Shown here: positions 25,999 through 34,991 of the stretch, piece after piece
How positions within the stretch are numbered: the stretch's first letter is position 1
Layout of the letters: each line of letters starts with the position of its first letter
Assembly (NCBI GenBank): GCA_044239865.1
Contig: JBIIAO010000005.1
Location: forward strand, 51,057 to 115,056
Direction: 5' to 3'
From: CAIZGX01 sp044239865
GTDB taxonomy: Bacteria; Bacteroidota; Bacteroidia; Flavobacteriales_D; Sanyastnellaceae
DNA: 64,000 bases
Program-made: the position numbers and the translations under genes
Notes under the pieces: model-generated
The model's database searches: none
What the model saw: only the letters and a program-made list of their open reading frames with translations
Told to the model about the DNA's origin: nothing

Positions 25999-26837
25999 AA
26001 TTCGGGAAGTTAGAGAGCGTCGACCATCTTTCTTTTTCATTCGACGTTCCATCACAGGATTATTCCTTCCTACCGAATGATCATTCGGGTAAGTTAGAGA
26101 TCATTGTAGGCGGAACTGTTTGGGGCGTTCCGCAATGGAAGGGGACCCATTTTCCAGCGAAAGCCAAACCCTCAGAATTTCTTCATTACTATTCAAGGTT
26201 ATTTCCCTGTATTGAATTCAATGGTTCACATTACCGGACACCGCCGGTCGCCCAAGTTGCGAAGTGGGTGGAGCAAGTCCCTAAAACTTTTTTATTCTGT
26301 CCGAAATTTCCACAGAGTATTTCACATTGGAGACAGTTTCAAAATTGCGAGCGCGAAACAGATTTGTTTATGGAAGCACTTTTTGCTTTCGGTAAGAATT
26401 TGGGAACGACATTCATTCAGCTCCCACCGCATTACAGTCCTGCAAAGGCAGAACCTCTTTTGCGTTATTTGGAAAAACTTCCGAGAGACGTTCGTTATTC
26501 AGTTGAAATGCGTCATCCCGATTGGTTCACAGGAAATGTGTTGGAGGAGTATGCCGAAGAATTAAAAAAGTTGAACGTTGGTTTAATCGTTTGCGACACC
26601 GCAGGAAGAAGAGATGCTGTTCACATCCGCTTGACGAGTGATGAACTCGTGATTCGTTTTGGTGGAAACAATCTTCACGCAAGCGACGACTTGCGAATGA
26701 ATCAATGGATAAAGCAATTGAAAGCATGGGAAAAAGTTGGGTTGAAGAAATGTTATTTCTGGATTCATCAACCCGAAAGTTTACACACGGTTGAAACCAT
26801 GCAATTGTTCAATACAATTATTTCAGATTACAAATAG
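25995..26837 (+). CDS. DUF72 family protein (YecE-like)
   Basis: A 280-residue TIM-barrel-type protein of the DUF72/YecE family. Typical lines are IIVGGTVWGVPQWKG, HYYSRLFPCIEFNGSHYRTP, FCPKFPQSISH, TTFIQLPPHYSP and YSVEMRHPDWF. The biochemical function of the family is not established. The start is GTG at 25995, overlapping the previous stop (GTGA). Its end overlaps the convergent anmK gene by ten bases. Confidence 0.9.
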   Translation: MKFGKLESVDHLSFSFDVPSQDYSFLPNDHSGKLEIIVGGTVWGVPQWKGTHFPAKAKPSEFLHYYSRLFPCIEFNGSHYRTPPVAQVAKWVEQVPKTFLFCPKFPQSISHWRQFQNCERETDLFMEALFAFGKNLGTTFIQLPPHYSPAKAEPLLRYLEKLPRDVRYSVEMRHPDWFTGNVLEEYAEELKKLNVGLIVCDTAGRRDAVHIRLTSDELVIRFGGNNLHASDDLRMNQWIKQLKAWEKVGLKKCYFWIHQPESLHTVETMQLFNTIISDYK

Positions 26838-27880
26838 ATACAACCGCCACAGCTGTCTTTAGAAGCGCCTGTAACTTCTGAGAGCGCTGTCGGTTGCTCC
26901 AAGAGTCTAAGCGCTCCTAATAGGGCGAAAATGAGCGCCTCTTTGTATTGAATGGTGTCATTGTCTGGAACAACTACCGCTAAATCTGTTTTTGCTTGAA
27001 TCGATTCAATGAGGAAAGAATTGAAAGCTCCTCCGCCTGTCACTAAAACACTTCCTGTCCAGCCTTCAAAAATCTGTGCTATTTGAACCGCCATGTGCTC
27101 TGTGCAGGTGGCTAACAAATCGCGAATGGTCAATTGAGATGAGCCGAGCAAAGGAAGGAAATGACTTTCGAACCATTCTTTTCCCAAAGACTTCGGAAGT
27201 TCTTGCGAGTAATAGGGGAGTGCATTTAATTTTTCAAGAAGTTCAACATTCATCACACCGCGTCTTGCCATTTCGCCGTTTGCATCGAACGGATGTCCGG
27301 TTTGTTCAGCCAATAAATTCAAGGCCATATTCGCCACACAAACGTCGAAGGCATTCAGGTCGCCCATGAGTGTGTATGAGACATTCGCAATTCCGCCAAT
27401 ATTCAGACAAAAATCGTATTCACTAAATAACAAGCGGTCACCAATGGGGACCAATGGAGCGCCTTGACCACCGTGTGCTACATCGGTGGTTCTGAAATCG
27501 CAAATGGTTTTAATTCCTGCGTTCGCAGCAATGTGCGCACCACTTCCAATTTGAACCGTAAGCGATTCGCCGGGCTGATGAAATATGGTATGTCCGTGCG
27601 ATGCAATTGCATCGGCAGCCAAGTTTCTTTCCTCTAAAAAACGCTTGACTTGTTTTCCTGAATAAATTCCGAAGTCTGCATTCAGTTGCGCCAATTCGAG
27701 CGCAGACATTTTGTGCGCTCTTCGAAAAATATCGCGCCATGAAGCGTCATAAACTATGGTCTCTGCAGCAACAATTTCGTATTCCCATTTTCCTTCGTTG
27801 AAGGAAAGATCACACAACGCAATGTCTAGTCCATCGAGACTGGTTCCGCTCATGAGTCCAACAATTCGAAAGGTTTCCAT
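26828..27880 (-). CDS. anmK: Anhydro-N-acetylmuramic acid kinase
   Basis: A 350-residue peptidoglycan-recycling enzyme that phosphorylates 1,6-anhydro-MurNAc to MurNAc-6-phosphate. The family opening GLMSGTSLDGLDIAL is present, followed by ASHGHTIFHQPG, TICDFRTTDVAHGGQGAPLVP and FCLNIGGIANVS with the nucleotide-binding VLVTGGGAFNSFL. ATG 27880 is chosen: the upstream TTG at 27889 lies inside the -7 box. It is preceded closely by the terminator hairpin of the next gene upstream. Confidence 0.95.
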   Translation of the reverse strand: METFRIVGLMSGTSLDGLDIALCDLSFNEGKWEYEIVAAETIVYDASWRDIFRRAHKMSALELAQLNADFGIYSGKQVKRFLEERNLAADAIASHGHTIFHQPGESLTVQIGSGAHIAANAGIKTICDFRTTDVAHGGQGAPLVPIGDRLLFSEYDFCLNIGGIANVSYTLMGDLNAFDVCVANMALNLLAEQTGHPFDANGEMARRGVMNVELLEKLNALPYYSQELPKSLGKEWFESHFLPLLGSSQLTIRDLLATCTEHMAVQIAQIFEGWTGSVLVTGGGAFNSFLIESIQAKTDLAVVVPDNDTIQYKEALIFALLGALRLLEQPTALSEVTGASKDSCGGCIYL

Positions 27881-27886
27881 AGGTTG

Positions 27887-27894
27887 CAAATATA
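27887..27894 (-). promoter_or_regulatory. -7 promoter box of anmK
   Basis: TATATTTG on the minus strand, six bases before ATG 27880. It begins directly after the terminator hairpin at 27895-27918, so terminator and promoter abut. Confidence 0.55.
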
Positions 27895-27918
27895 AGAGGG
27901 CGGAATGAACCGCCCTCT
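27895..27918 (-). terminator. Terminator hairpin of the lamin-tail/PLD gene
   Basis: Perfect nine-base stem AGAGGGCGG / CCGCCCTCT with a six-base loop, 22 bases after the stop at 27941. The following T-rich bases are also the anmK -7 box. Confidence 0.65.
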
Positions 27919-27940
27919 CAGTATCTCAATCAGAAGAATA

Positions 27941-30835
27941 TTATTTGATAATGATTGTCTTCGTCCAAAGGTTAGTGTCGTTTGAAACTTTACATACATA
28001 AGTTCCAACGGCCAACGAAGGCAATGAAATTTGATTCATTCCAGCGTTCAAATTTTCAGTGTGAACCAATTGTCCTTGTGCACTGTAAATATTCAAAATT
28101 GATTTTCCAGATTGAACAGGAACACCCACCCATAAGTTGTAAGATGCTGGGTTTGGATAAACACTCATGTCGTTGTTCGTCTCATCTTCAACACCAACCA
28201 AGCTCCATGTCGCCATGAACTCTTGAAGGTAAAGATTAGCAACGCGCGCATCGTGAACAACAACAGTGTTCTCGTCATTCGTGGTTTGTGCGGCACTGCT
28301 CCAGTTGTGACTTCCCGTAAGAACAGTTGGGTCTGAATCCAATGTGCTGTGATCGACAATGCAATACTTGTGGTGAAGGTCATATTGAATACCCTCATGC
28401 GAACGGATGTCTTGACCTGCGGCTTGCAAGTATGCAAATTCAGACGCGGGATCTGAAGTTTGTTCCATCATACCACGAACCAACACCAAGAATAAATCAT
28501 CTTCAGCTATGATAGCATCGGCAATATCTGCGCGTGTGAAAGCAAGAATGGCGTAATCTAAATTGGTGTCTGTCGTTTGCATGGTCTTGATAATCGCACC
28601 GTTTGCATTGTCAGTTGGAGAGAAATAACTTTCAACTTTAATATCGTCTGGACCCATGACATATTGCAACGGAGTGTTGTTCGTTTTGCTTGCGCCAAAT
28701 ACGCCATTCGGATTTCCCGGTTGTGCACCAGAACCGCCCCACATTTCTTCGAATTCTAAACGATATCCGCGAGCAATACTTTGATCTTGGAAAATAATTA
28801 TATTGTTGAAATCGGTAGACATGTTGTTGTCTGTCCAGTTGGTAGACCCTGTAAACACCCATGAATTCGCAGTTGAATCTGGATCAACAACAATAAATTT
28901 ATTGTGCATGATACCTGTGCCAGAAGTATTAATTCTTTCAACAACTGGAATATTCGGATTCAAAAGAGACAGACCCAATTGAGCAGTAGAACCATCGGAA
29001 ACAATTCTCACTTGCACACCAGCGTTGTATCTGTTGTTGATTGCATTAGCAATAGTTGCGTCGTCTGTGAAGTTGTAAATTGCAATATCAACGGCTTGTT
29101 GAGCGCGAAGAATGTATGCCGCAATGGTATCGTTTGTTAAAGTGCCCAACGATATTGCGTTTTCGATAGTTGCATAACTGTTATCTACTTGACGCGTGAA
29201 ATAAGTACGGATTTCTCCTGAACTTAAGCTTTTGGTTGCGTACGGACGAACAGTGCTTGTGCTAGAACCATCAACGTTTGAAGAGGTTACAGATGCGTAG
29301 TAAATTGTTCCAGGCTGTAAGCCAGAGATATTCACAACGTGATTCGTTACGCTCTCATTTACATAAACGGTTTGTCCTAAAGATGTGGTTAAACCGTAGT
29401 TCACTTCGCTGTCTCCAGTATTATTGGTTGCCCAATTAAGGTCGAAAGATGAAGTGGTGATGTTGGTTTGAGTAACAGCGCCAATGATTGCAACTCCCGG
29501 AGGAAGAATGAAATCATTTTCATCACGTGGTAATATTTGATAACCAGCATCGAAAGGAGCAGTAGCGTCGAATTGAGAAACAATTCCAACAAGCGTAATA
29601 GCGCTTGCAGGTAGATTCGTTCCAACCAAAACGCTTCCAGCACGAATGTATATAACACCCGATTGTCCGTTAGCCAAATAGCTGTATGTAGAGTTTGCTG
29701 AGATGACAGATCCTGCCAAATCGAAAACTACATTATCCACGGTTACTAATTCACCTTCGTAAGCTTCAGCAATCATGTTTGGAGTAACCAATTGATTTGT
29801 AGGAAGCGTATTGTTTGAAGAGTTAACAGTCACAGCTGTTAGGGTTGGTCCTATTTCGAGTAGTCCGTTGAATTCGGTTATTACGCCTGAAACGGTAACG
29901 AGGTCACCACGTAATGGAGCGGCAGGCCAAGAAGCCCAATCAACTCCAGGATAAATAGCAATACCCGCCTGGCTGTCTTGAATGTAACGCACAGAGCTAC
30001 CCATTTCAGTGCCGTTAGTAACGATACCAGTTACGCTTACAGCTGCTCCAACTCCTGCAATACGAGCGGCCGATATGGTGCCTCCAGCAATTGGAGTTCC
30101 TATGCAGTCACAATTGTTATCGTAAGTGTCACCGGTTGTAGTTGCAATGTTATCATTACAAGCATCACCAGGAAATGCACAAGAACCATTGTCGGTAATG
30201 GCAAGCGCGTTATAGTTACACGCTGTGTTGTCCATGCAGCCAGCAATTGTTCCGCTGTTCGAAGCACCTGGCGTTGGCAATTGAGCAACGTAGGCAGCAG
30301 TATTGAATGCTGCTCCACCATCAGGAAGGCGTGATGAAGAATTGTTCAAGGTTGGCGTTGCAGCTGTTTCGTCAGCCTGCGGTTGGCCAGGAGTAAGAAC
30401 AGTTAATAGATTGGTAGCGTCGGCATCTGCTGTTCCGTATACCAAAGCATCTACTAATCCAGTTGCGCTTACAGCAGTACCATTGGGCCAAGCTGCAACC
30501 GTAGCGGTATATATTGCAATGCCGTCTGCACCGTTTTGCAATGTGTTTCCTGTGAATGTGATATTCACATTAGCAACCCCTGCGTTTCCGATAACGAAAT
30601 AACCTGAAGCAGGAATGACGTTTCCAGATAGGTCAACTGCTTTGTAAGAAGTGGCAGCTGCTCCATTGAACCAAACCATAACCATTCCGTTCAAGGATTG
30701 TCCTGGAGCACCATACAATTCAATGAATTCGGCAGCGTCGGTTCCAACTTGATCGGCATCAACTTCGTTAATAACAACCTGTGCTTGTGAAGCTCCGAAT
30801 AGAAGCGCTAACAAGAGTGTGTAGATGTATTTCAT
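27941..30835 (-). CDS. Secreted lamin-tail/OB/FN3/phospholipase D-domain protein with T9SS signal
   Basis: A 964-residue secreted protein. In order: signal peptide (ends ASQA, about 18); lamin-tail domain (about 20-190, VVINEVDADQ...AAEFIELYG); a GCMDNTACNYN calcium-loop-like motif (about 200-220); an OB-fold region (about 250-440); a fibronectin III domain (about 455-540); two phospholipase-D HKD half-sites, HNKFIVVD with GSTN (about 643-668) and HHKYCIVD with GSHN (about 819-845); and a T9SS type A sorting domain (about 885-964, VYPNPA...). Both catalytic histidine-lysine-aspartate sets are intact. Lamin-tail plus OB modules are common in extracellular DNases, so a secreted nuclease is my inference; a lipase is the alternative. 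It follows the TonB receptor gene by 42 bases. Confidence 0.85.
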   Translation of the reverse strand: MKYIYTLLLALLFGASQAQVVINEVDADQVGTDAAEFIELYGAPGQSLNGMVMVWFNGAAATSYKAVDLSGNVIPASGYFVIGNAGVANVNITFTGNTLQNGADGIAIYTATVAAWPNGTAVSATGLVDALVYGTADADATNLLTVLTPGQPQADETAATPTLNNSSSRLPDGGAAFNTAAYVAQLPTPGASNSGTIAGCMDNTACNYNALAITDNGSCAFPGDACNDNIATTTGDTYDNNCDCIGTPIAGGTISAARIAGVGAAVSVTGIVTNGTEMGSSVRYIQDSQAGIAIYPGVDWASWPAAPLRGDLVTVSGVITEFNGLLEIGPTLTAVTVNSSNNTLPTNQLVTPNMIAEAYEGELVTVDNVVFDLAGSVISANSTYSYLANGQSGVIYIRAGSVLVGTNLPASAITLVGIVSQFDATAPFDAGYQILPRDENDFILPPGVAIIGAVTQTNITTSSFDLNWATNNTGDSEVNYGLTTSLGQTVYVNESVTNHVVNISGLQPGTIYYASVTSSNVDGSSTSTVRPYATKSLSSGEIRTYFTRQVDNSYATIENAISLGTLTNDTIAAYILRAQQAVDIAIYNFTDDATIANAINNRYNAGVQVRIVSDGSTAQLGLSLLNPNIPVVERINTSGTGIMHNKFIVVDPDSTANSWVFTGSTNWTDNNMSTDFNNIIIFQDQSIARGYRLEFEEMWGGSGAQPGNPNGVFGASKTNNTPLQYVMGPDDIKVESYFSPTDNANGAIIKTMQTTDTNLDYAILAFTRADIADAIIAEDDLFLVLVRGMMEQTSDPASEFAYLQAAGQDIRSHEGIQYDLHHKYCIVDHSTLDSDPTVLTGSHNWSSAAQTTNDENTVVVHDARVANLYLQEFMATWSLVGVEDETNNDMSVYPNPASYNLWVGVPVQSGKSILNIYSAQGQLVHTENLNAGMNQISLPSLAVGTYVCKVSNDTNLWTKTIIIK

Positions 30836-30877
30836 TTTTCTTTCTATTGTTCTTTTTAATTTTTCTAGAATGCCTGA

Positions 30878-33754
30878 TTAGAATGTGGCCGATAAAGATA
30901 CGTTGAACCATCTTCCTTGACCAAAGAAAACTCCGGCTGAAGAGGAATCAAAGTTAAAAGCCTTGTTGTTGTACAATGCATTTAAGTCGTTGTTTCTTGC
31001 ATCTGTAATAAATACACTATTCAGTACATTGAAAACACTTCCTCTCAAATCCCAACGTACTCCATTAATCTCTTTGCCATAACCAGCATGAAATTCCAAC
31101 GTGCCATAGGCAGGGATTCTCCAAGACTCTCTTCCAGCATTGTCACCATTTAATTCAAAGGGGTTCATATCAGAAAAATAGCGATCGAACCAAGTATATC
31201 TGGTCTTCGCATAAGCCCCATTTTTCCATTCATAACGAAGCATAGCACCTAATTGTGTTTGAGCAGCATCACTCACGTGAACACCATTCGCATCGTAAGT
31301 CACACTGTACTGCTCACTATCAGGATTTCCGGGATCTGAGTATACCGGATTTCCATTGTCATCAAAAATGAAAATTGTATCGGAAGAAGTCCATATCCAA
31401 TCACCAAATGAAGCCAAACCTTCGAAGGTGATACGGTCATTTATTTTATAAGCAAAATCGAGTTCAGCGCCTTGGTGACGTGCATTCATTCCACGAATAT
31501 TTACGGTGATGTTCGAAGTTGGATCTTGTGGGTCAGGAACCGAGAGTCCATACGGGAATGGCTTGTTTTTCCAGGTGGTGTGATACAGATTTACGTTGAA
31601 TGAAAACTTCTTCGATTTGTAGTTCCAACCGTTTTCAAAGCTCGAAATAATTTCATTTTCGATTGTTTTAAATCGTTCATTTGCATTCGTATAGATTTGA
31701 CTAAAAAGGGGAGCCTTATTCAAGTAACCGGCATTAACGAAAACAGCCAAATTCCGAGAAATATTATATTTCACACCTGATTTTAATGTCACCGTTGGCC
31801 TATAATACCAACCAGTACTTTGAAATTTTGAACCAGCCATGTTGCTTGTTAAAGTTTGGCCACGTACAATTGTTGTGTCTGAAACAAGTGCAATTGCATT
31901 GTTAACATATGAAAATCCTACAGGGATTTCTACTCCATTAATTTCATATACTTTAGGTCGGAAATAATCAACGCGCTTGTAACCAGTAATTGCTGCAGAA
32001 ACACTTAAAAAGGCAGAAATTTTATCATCTTGGTATTCGACTTGTCGAAACAATCCCCCCCAACGTATAAAGGCGTCGTTATTATAGTCTATCGTATCTC
32101 CTTCTCGTTTGACTAAATTCGGATCGTTGTAGTTGATTGAAGTACGAGCGATAATATAATCTGAGCCCATAAGGTCAATAATTTTTCTATAGTGCGACCC
32201 TTTATATGATCTGAGGTCAAAACCCTCTGCGTAACTCCACTTGTCATTGATTTTTTTATTAAAAGTACAAAGTACACCGTACCATGAGTGTTCGTTCATA
32301 CTAGCCTTAATGTAATTGGAAACAGCATAGCGTTCAGTAGGACTCACGAGCGTATTTATGTTGTAATCAGGTCCTGAAAACAAAGGTGGTTTTGCACCTG
32401 CATTCGCGTCGTAGAAGGCTTGCATATTTACAGTTCCATCGGATAAATAATCGTTGGCTGTAATGTTGTTGTTCCAACGTGTTCCGCCACCTCTTCCGAA
32501 AGAAGCGTAGGCTACTGTGCTAATGAATGTTTTTTCATCAATGGTCCAAACATCTTTAAACGAGAATTGAGGCTTGTGATAAAAATTCTTGCGGCCATTG
32601 AATTGCTCTTCAGCTTGAATATTTGTGCGTTGTCCGTTTACAAAATCATAGCGAGTTAAATTACCAACATCAGGGTTGTAATTGATACCACCGTTAAAAA
32701 TCGATACTTCAGTATTTGGATTCGGATTGTATGTTGAAGGGGCTCCAACGGCAGAGGCCGTTTCGGCACTATAGAGTGCAATGGCTTCAGATCTTAAACG
32801 CTGACCGTGTTCTTGAGGAGCGCCCAATCCGTATAAACTCAAATGGTGATTACCTGCAATTTTTTCAATTTTTCCGTAATAGAAAAATCCTCTGGTGAAT
32901 GTTCCATCCACCCATCCACTCCCTGTTTTGAAAGATGTGGCCATCGAAAATGCCCACCCTTTTTTAGATTTTCCAGAGTTGTAGGCGAATGAAGTTCTTG
33001 AGAAAGCACCGTATGCGTATTCTTGACGCAGACGAACACTTCTCTTCGCATCGATTCCGCGCGTAATAATATTCATAGTACCACCAACAGCTGGAATAAC
33101 AAGCTTTGAAGCCCCAAGTCCACGCTGAATTTGTGTGGTTTGCGTAGCAAGATCTAATCCGAACCAGTTGCTCCAATAGACGGTTCCGTTTTCCATATCG
33201 TTCACTGGAACGCCGTCCAACATTACAGCAACGTTATTTCCAGAAAAGCCGCGAATGGTTACACGTGCGTCACCATCTCCACCACCTGCGCGAGTTGCGT
33301 ATGTCCCGGGTGTGGTGTTTGCGAGCGTGGCCATTTCTCTTCCCGCTAATTCTTCTTCAATACGTTTCAATCCGATGTTTGAGAAAGCTACAGGAACAGT
33401 TCTTCCAACCGCTAAATCGGATGAAATGACCACTTCTTTTTGAAGGGTTTGAATGAGGTCGAAATCGATTGAATATTCTTTTTTCGTGATGGAAATATTC
33501 TTCTTCACCTCTTCGTATCCAACTGCGGTAATAATGAATTCATATTCACCGTATGGAAGTTTAATGTTGAATTTTCCTGATGGATCAACTGATATTCCTT
33601 TCTCCTTATTCGCCCACAAGACGAAAGCGGAAGGAAGAGTTTCTCCTGAAAGTCCATCACGAACAGTACCACTTAAAATTCCTTCTTGAGCACTGGAAAT
33701 AAGACTCAATGAAAGAAGTGGAAGAAGTAAAAAGAATGATTTTAAAATTCTCAT
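30878..33754 (-). CDS. TonB-dependent receptor with carboxypeptidase-like N-terminal domain
   Basis: A 958-residue outer-membrane active transporter. A signal peptide (to about residue 22) is followed by a CarboxypepD-reg-like domain (about 24-105, LSGTVRDGLSGETLPSAFV), a plug domain (about 115-235, RVTIRGFSGNNVAVMLDGVPVNDMENG) and a 22-strand barrel ending in an aromatic residue (WFNVSLSATF). No SusD partner is encoded nearby, so it is not a classical glycan-uptake pair. The start ATG 33754 begins the signal peptide; the frame extends upstream to 33778. It is followed 42 bases later by the PLD-domain protein, so substrate release and uptake may be coupled. Confidence 0.92.
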   Translation of the reverse strand: MRILKSFFLLLPLLSLSLISSAQEGILSGTVRDGLSGETLPSAFVLWANKEKGISVDPSGKFNIKLPYGEYEFIITAVGYEEVKKNISITKKEYSIDFDLIQTLQKEVVISSDLAVGRTVPVAFSNIGLKRIEEELAGREMATLANTTPGTYATRAGGGDGDARVTIRGFSGNNVAVMLDGVPVNDMENGTVYWSNWFGLDLATQTTQIQRGLGASKLVIPAVGGTMNIITRGIDAKRSVRLRQEYAYGAFSRTSFAYNSGKSKKGWAFSMATSFKTGSGWVDGTFTRGFFYYGKIEKIAGNHHLSLYGLGAPQEHGQRLRSEAIALYSAETASAVGAPSTYNPNPNTEVSIFNGGINYNPDVGNLTRYDFVNGQRTNIQAEEQFNGRKNFYHKPQFSFKDVWTIDEKTFISTVAYASFGRGGGTRWNNNITANDYLSDGTVNMQAFYDANAGAKPPLFSGPDYNINTLVSPTERYAVSNYIKASMNEHSWYGVLCTFNKKINDKWSYAEGFDLRSYKGSHYRKIIDLMGSDYIIARTSINYNDPNLVKREGDTIDYNNDAFIRWGGLFRQVEYQDDKISAFLSVSAAITGYKRVDYFRPKVYEINGVEIPVGFSYVNNAIALVSDTTIVRGQTLTSNMAGSKFQSTGWYYRPTVTLKSGVKYNISRNLAVFVNAGYLNKAPLFSQIYTNANERFKTIENEIISSFENGWNYKSKKFSFNVNLYHTTWKNKPFPYGLSVPDPQDPTSNITVNIRGMNARHQGAELDFAYKINDRITFEGLASFGDWIWTSSDTIFIFDDNGNPVYSDPGNPDSEQYSVTYDANGVHVSDAAQTQLGAMLRYEWKNGAYAKTRYTWFDRYFSDMNPFELNGDNAGRESWRIPAYGTLEFHAGYGKEINGVRWDLRGSVFNVLNSVFITDARNNDLNALYNNKAFNFDSSSAGVFFGQGRWFNVSLSATF

Positions 33755-33787
33755 TAGATTGAAGCTAAGGTTAAACAATTGCCGATA

Positions 33788-33820
33788 AAAAAGGGGCTTT
33801 ACCGAAGTGAGCCCCTTTTT
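33788..33820 (-). terminator. Rho-independent terminator of the lamin-tail gene
   Basis: Eleven-base stem AAAAAGGGGCT / AGCCCCTTTTT (33788-33798 with 33810-33820); the minus-strand loop contains a UUCG core. It separates the lamin-tail gene from the TonB receptor gene. Confidence 0.85.
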
Positions 33821-33838
33821 ATTTGAATAAAGAAAATA

Positions 33839-34756
33839 TTATTTGATGAAGTTTTGACGATTGATGGTTCCGTTTTCGGAAATCACTTCTACCGTGTAAG
33901 CTCCTTTTGATAGATTCGAAGTTTGAATGCGAGTCATGTGATCTAAGATTGTTCCGTTCGCGAATACAACACGACCCGTGTTGTCATAGATACGAATTGA
34001 ACGAATAATGTTTGGAGAAACGACGTTCAAAATATCTCCTGTTACTGGATTAGGATAAATTGAAATTGAACGTTCAACATTTTCAGTAACGCTTACATTG
34101 CAATCGCATGTGTGTGCACCTAGGAAAGTGAATGTGTTAGCTGGCAAGGTGTCGTACTGAGCAAAAACATCGAACGAAGATGGATTCATTGTAATTCCAG
34201 AAGTTACGGTAGACTTTCTGATTTGAGTGTGGTCTGTAGTTGCGTAGAGCGTTGCTCCTGTTTCGTCAGTTCCATATGCACTCCATCCTCCAAAGCCAGT
34301 TCCTTCTCCAATTCTGCCGTAAAGGTCAATCAACGTTTGACCGTTGTTTGAAACAATTGCAATAGCGTCGTTTCCGTTGAAATACATTGGCCAAACACCG
34401 TTGTCATATGTTGGGTTAATAAATACATCTGCAGCTGCAGCTAAATCATCCCATACCGGTGCCTCGAGGCCCGTGCCTGCCTGATCTTGCTTGTCAAGAA
34501 CAACTACAATAACATCGTTTGCTGCAATTGAATAACCGTCTAGCATAGCAATGCTGCCATATGACGTACTTCCGTTTGAAAAACGAACCAAGCCTATTCC
34601 GTTAAGATTAACAGTATTTGCGGTAGGGTTATAAATTTCAACCGCTTTGTTGTTGCTCCAACCTTCAATAACTTCAGAGATGAAGATTTGATTGCATTGC
34701 GCTTGAGCCGTAAACAAGGCTAAAAAAGAAAAAGAGAGAAGTAAAAGTTTTTTCAT
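33839..34756 (-). CDS. Secreted lamin-tail domain protein with T9SS type A signal
   Basis: A 305-residue secreted protein: signal peptide (MKKLLLLSFSFLALFTAQA), a lamin-tail domain (about 22-185, IFISEVIEGWSNNKAVEIYNP) and a C-terminal T9SS type A domain (about 230-305, SIYPNPVTG and a final RQNFIK). There is no catalytic module. It may bind a surface or substrate for the neighbouring PLD protein, which has the same domain. ATG 34756 gives a canonical signal peptide; ATG 34762 two codons upstream is also possible. Confidence 0.82.
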   Translation of the reverse strand: MKKLLLLSFSFLALFTAQAQCNQIFISEVIEGWSNNKAVEIYNPTANTVNLNGIGLVRFSNGSTSYGSIAMLDGYSIAANDVIVVVLDKQDQAGTGLEAPVWDDLAAAADVFINPTYDNGVWPMYFNGNDAIAIVSNNGQTLIDLYGRIGEGTGFGGWSAYGTDETGATLYATTDHTQIRKSTVTSGITMNPSSFDVFAQYDTLPANTFTFLGAHTCDCNVSVTENVERSISIYPNPVTGDILNVVSPNIIRSIRIYDNTGRVVFANGTILDHMTRIQTSNLSKGAYTVEVISENGTINRQNFIK

Positions 34757-34774
34757 TACCATTTTATTTTGAGG

Positions 34775-34782
34775 CAAATATA
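34775..34782 (-). promoter_or_regulatory. -7 promoter box of the lamin-tail gene
   Basis: TATATTTG on the minus strand, 12-18 bases before the candidate ATGs. It rules out the longer frame start at 34777. Confidence 0.5.
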
Positions 34783-34991
34783 TTCTACAATTGGTTATCC
34801 TAGTCCGTCCAATGTGAAATGAATGTTAAAAGTGTCATGCACCTTTTTATGGAGTTTCTTGGTCTTTATTTTACGAAAGCTATTTACGAACGTTATCACC
34901 TGAACAATTTTCCTTTTCTGCAAGCGGAAAAGGGCATTGTTTGAGCGGTTATTTAGTAAATTGCACCTTAATAGTACTGAAAAATAAAACG
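34783..34991. other. Divergent intergenic region upstream of the giant adhesin gene
   Basis: Apart from the minus-strand box at its left edge, it holds a weak inverted repeat CCTTTTC/GAAAAGG (34912-34933). I see no clear TAnnTTTG box for the plus-strand gene, so its promoter may be of another sigma class. Confidence 0.4.
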
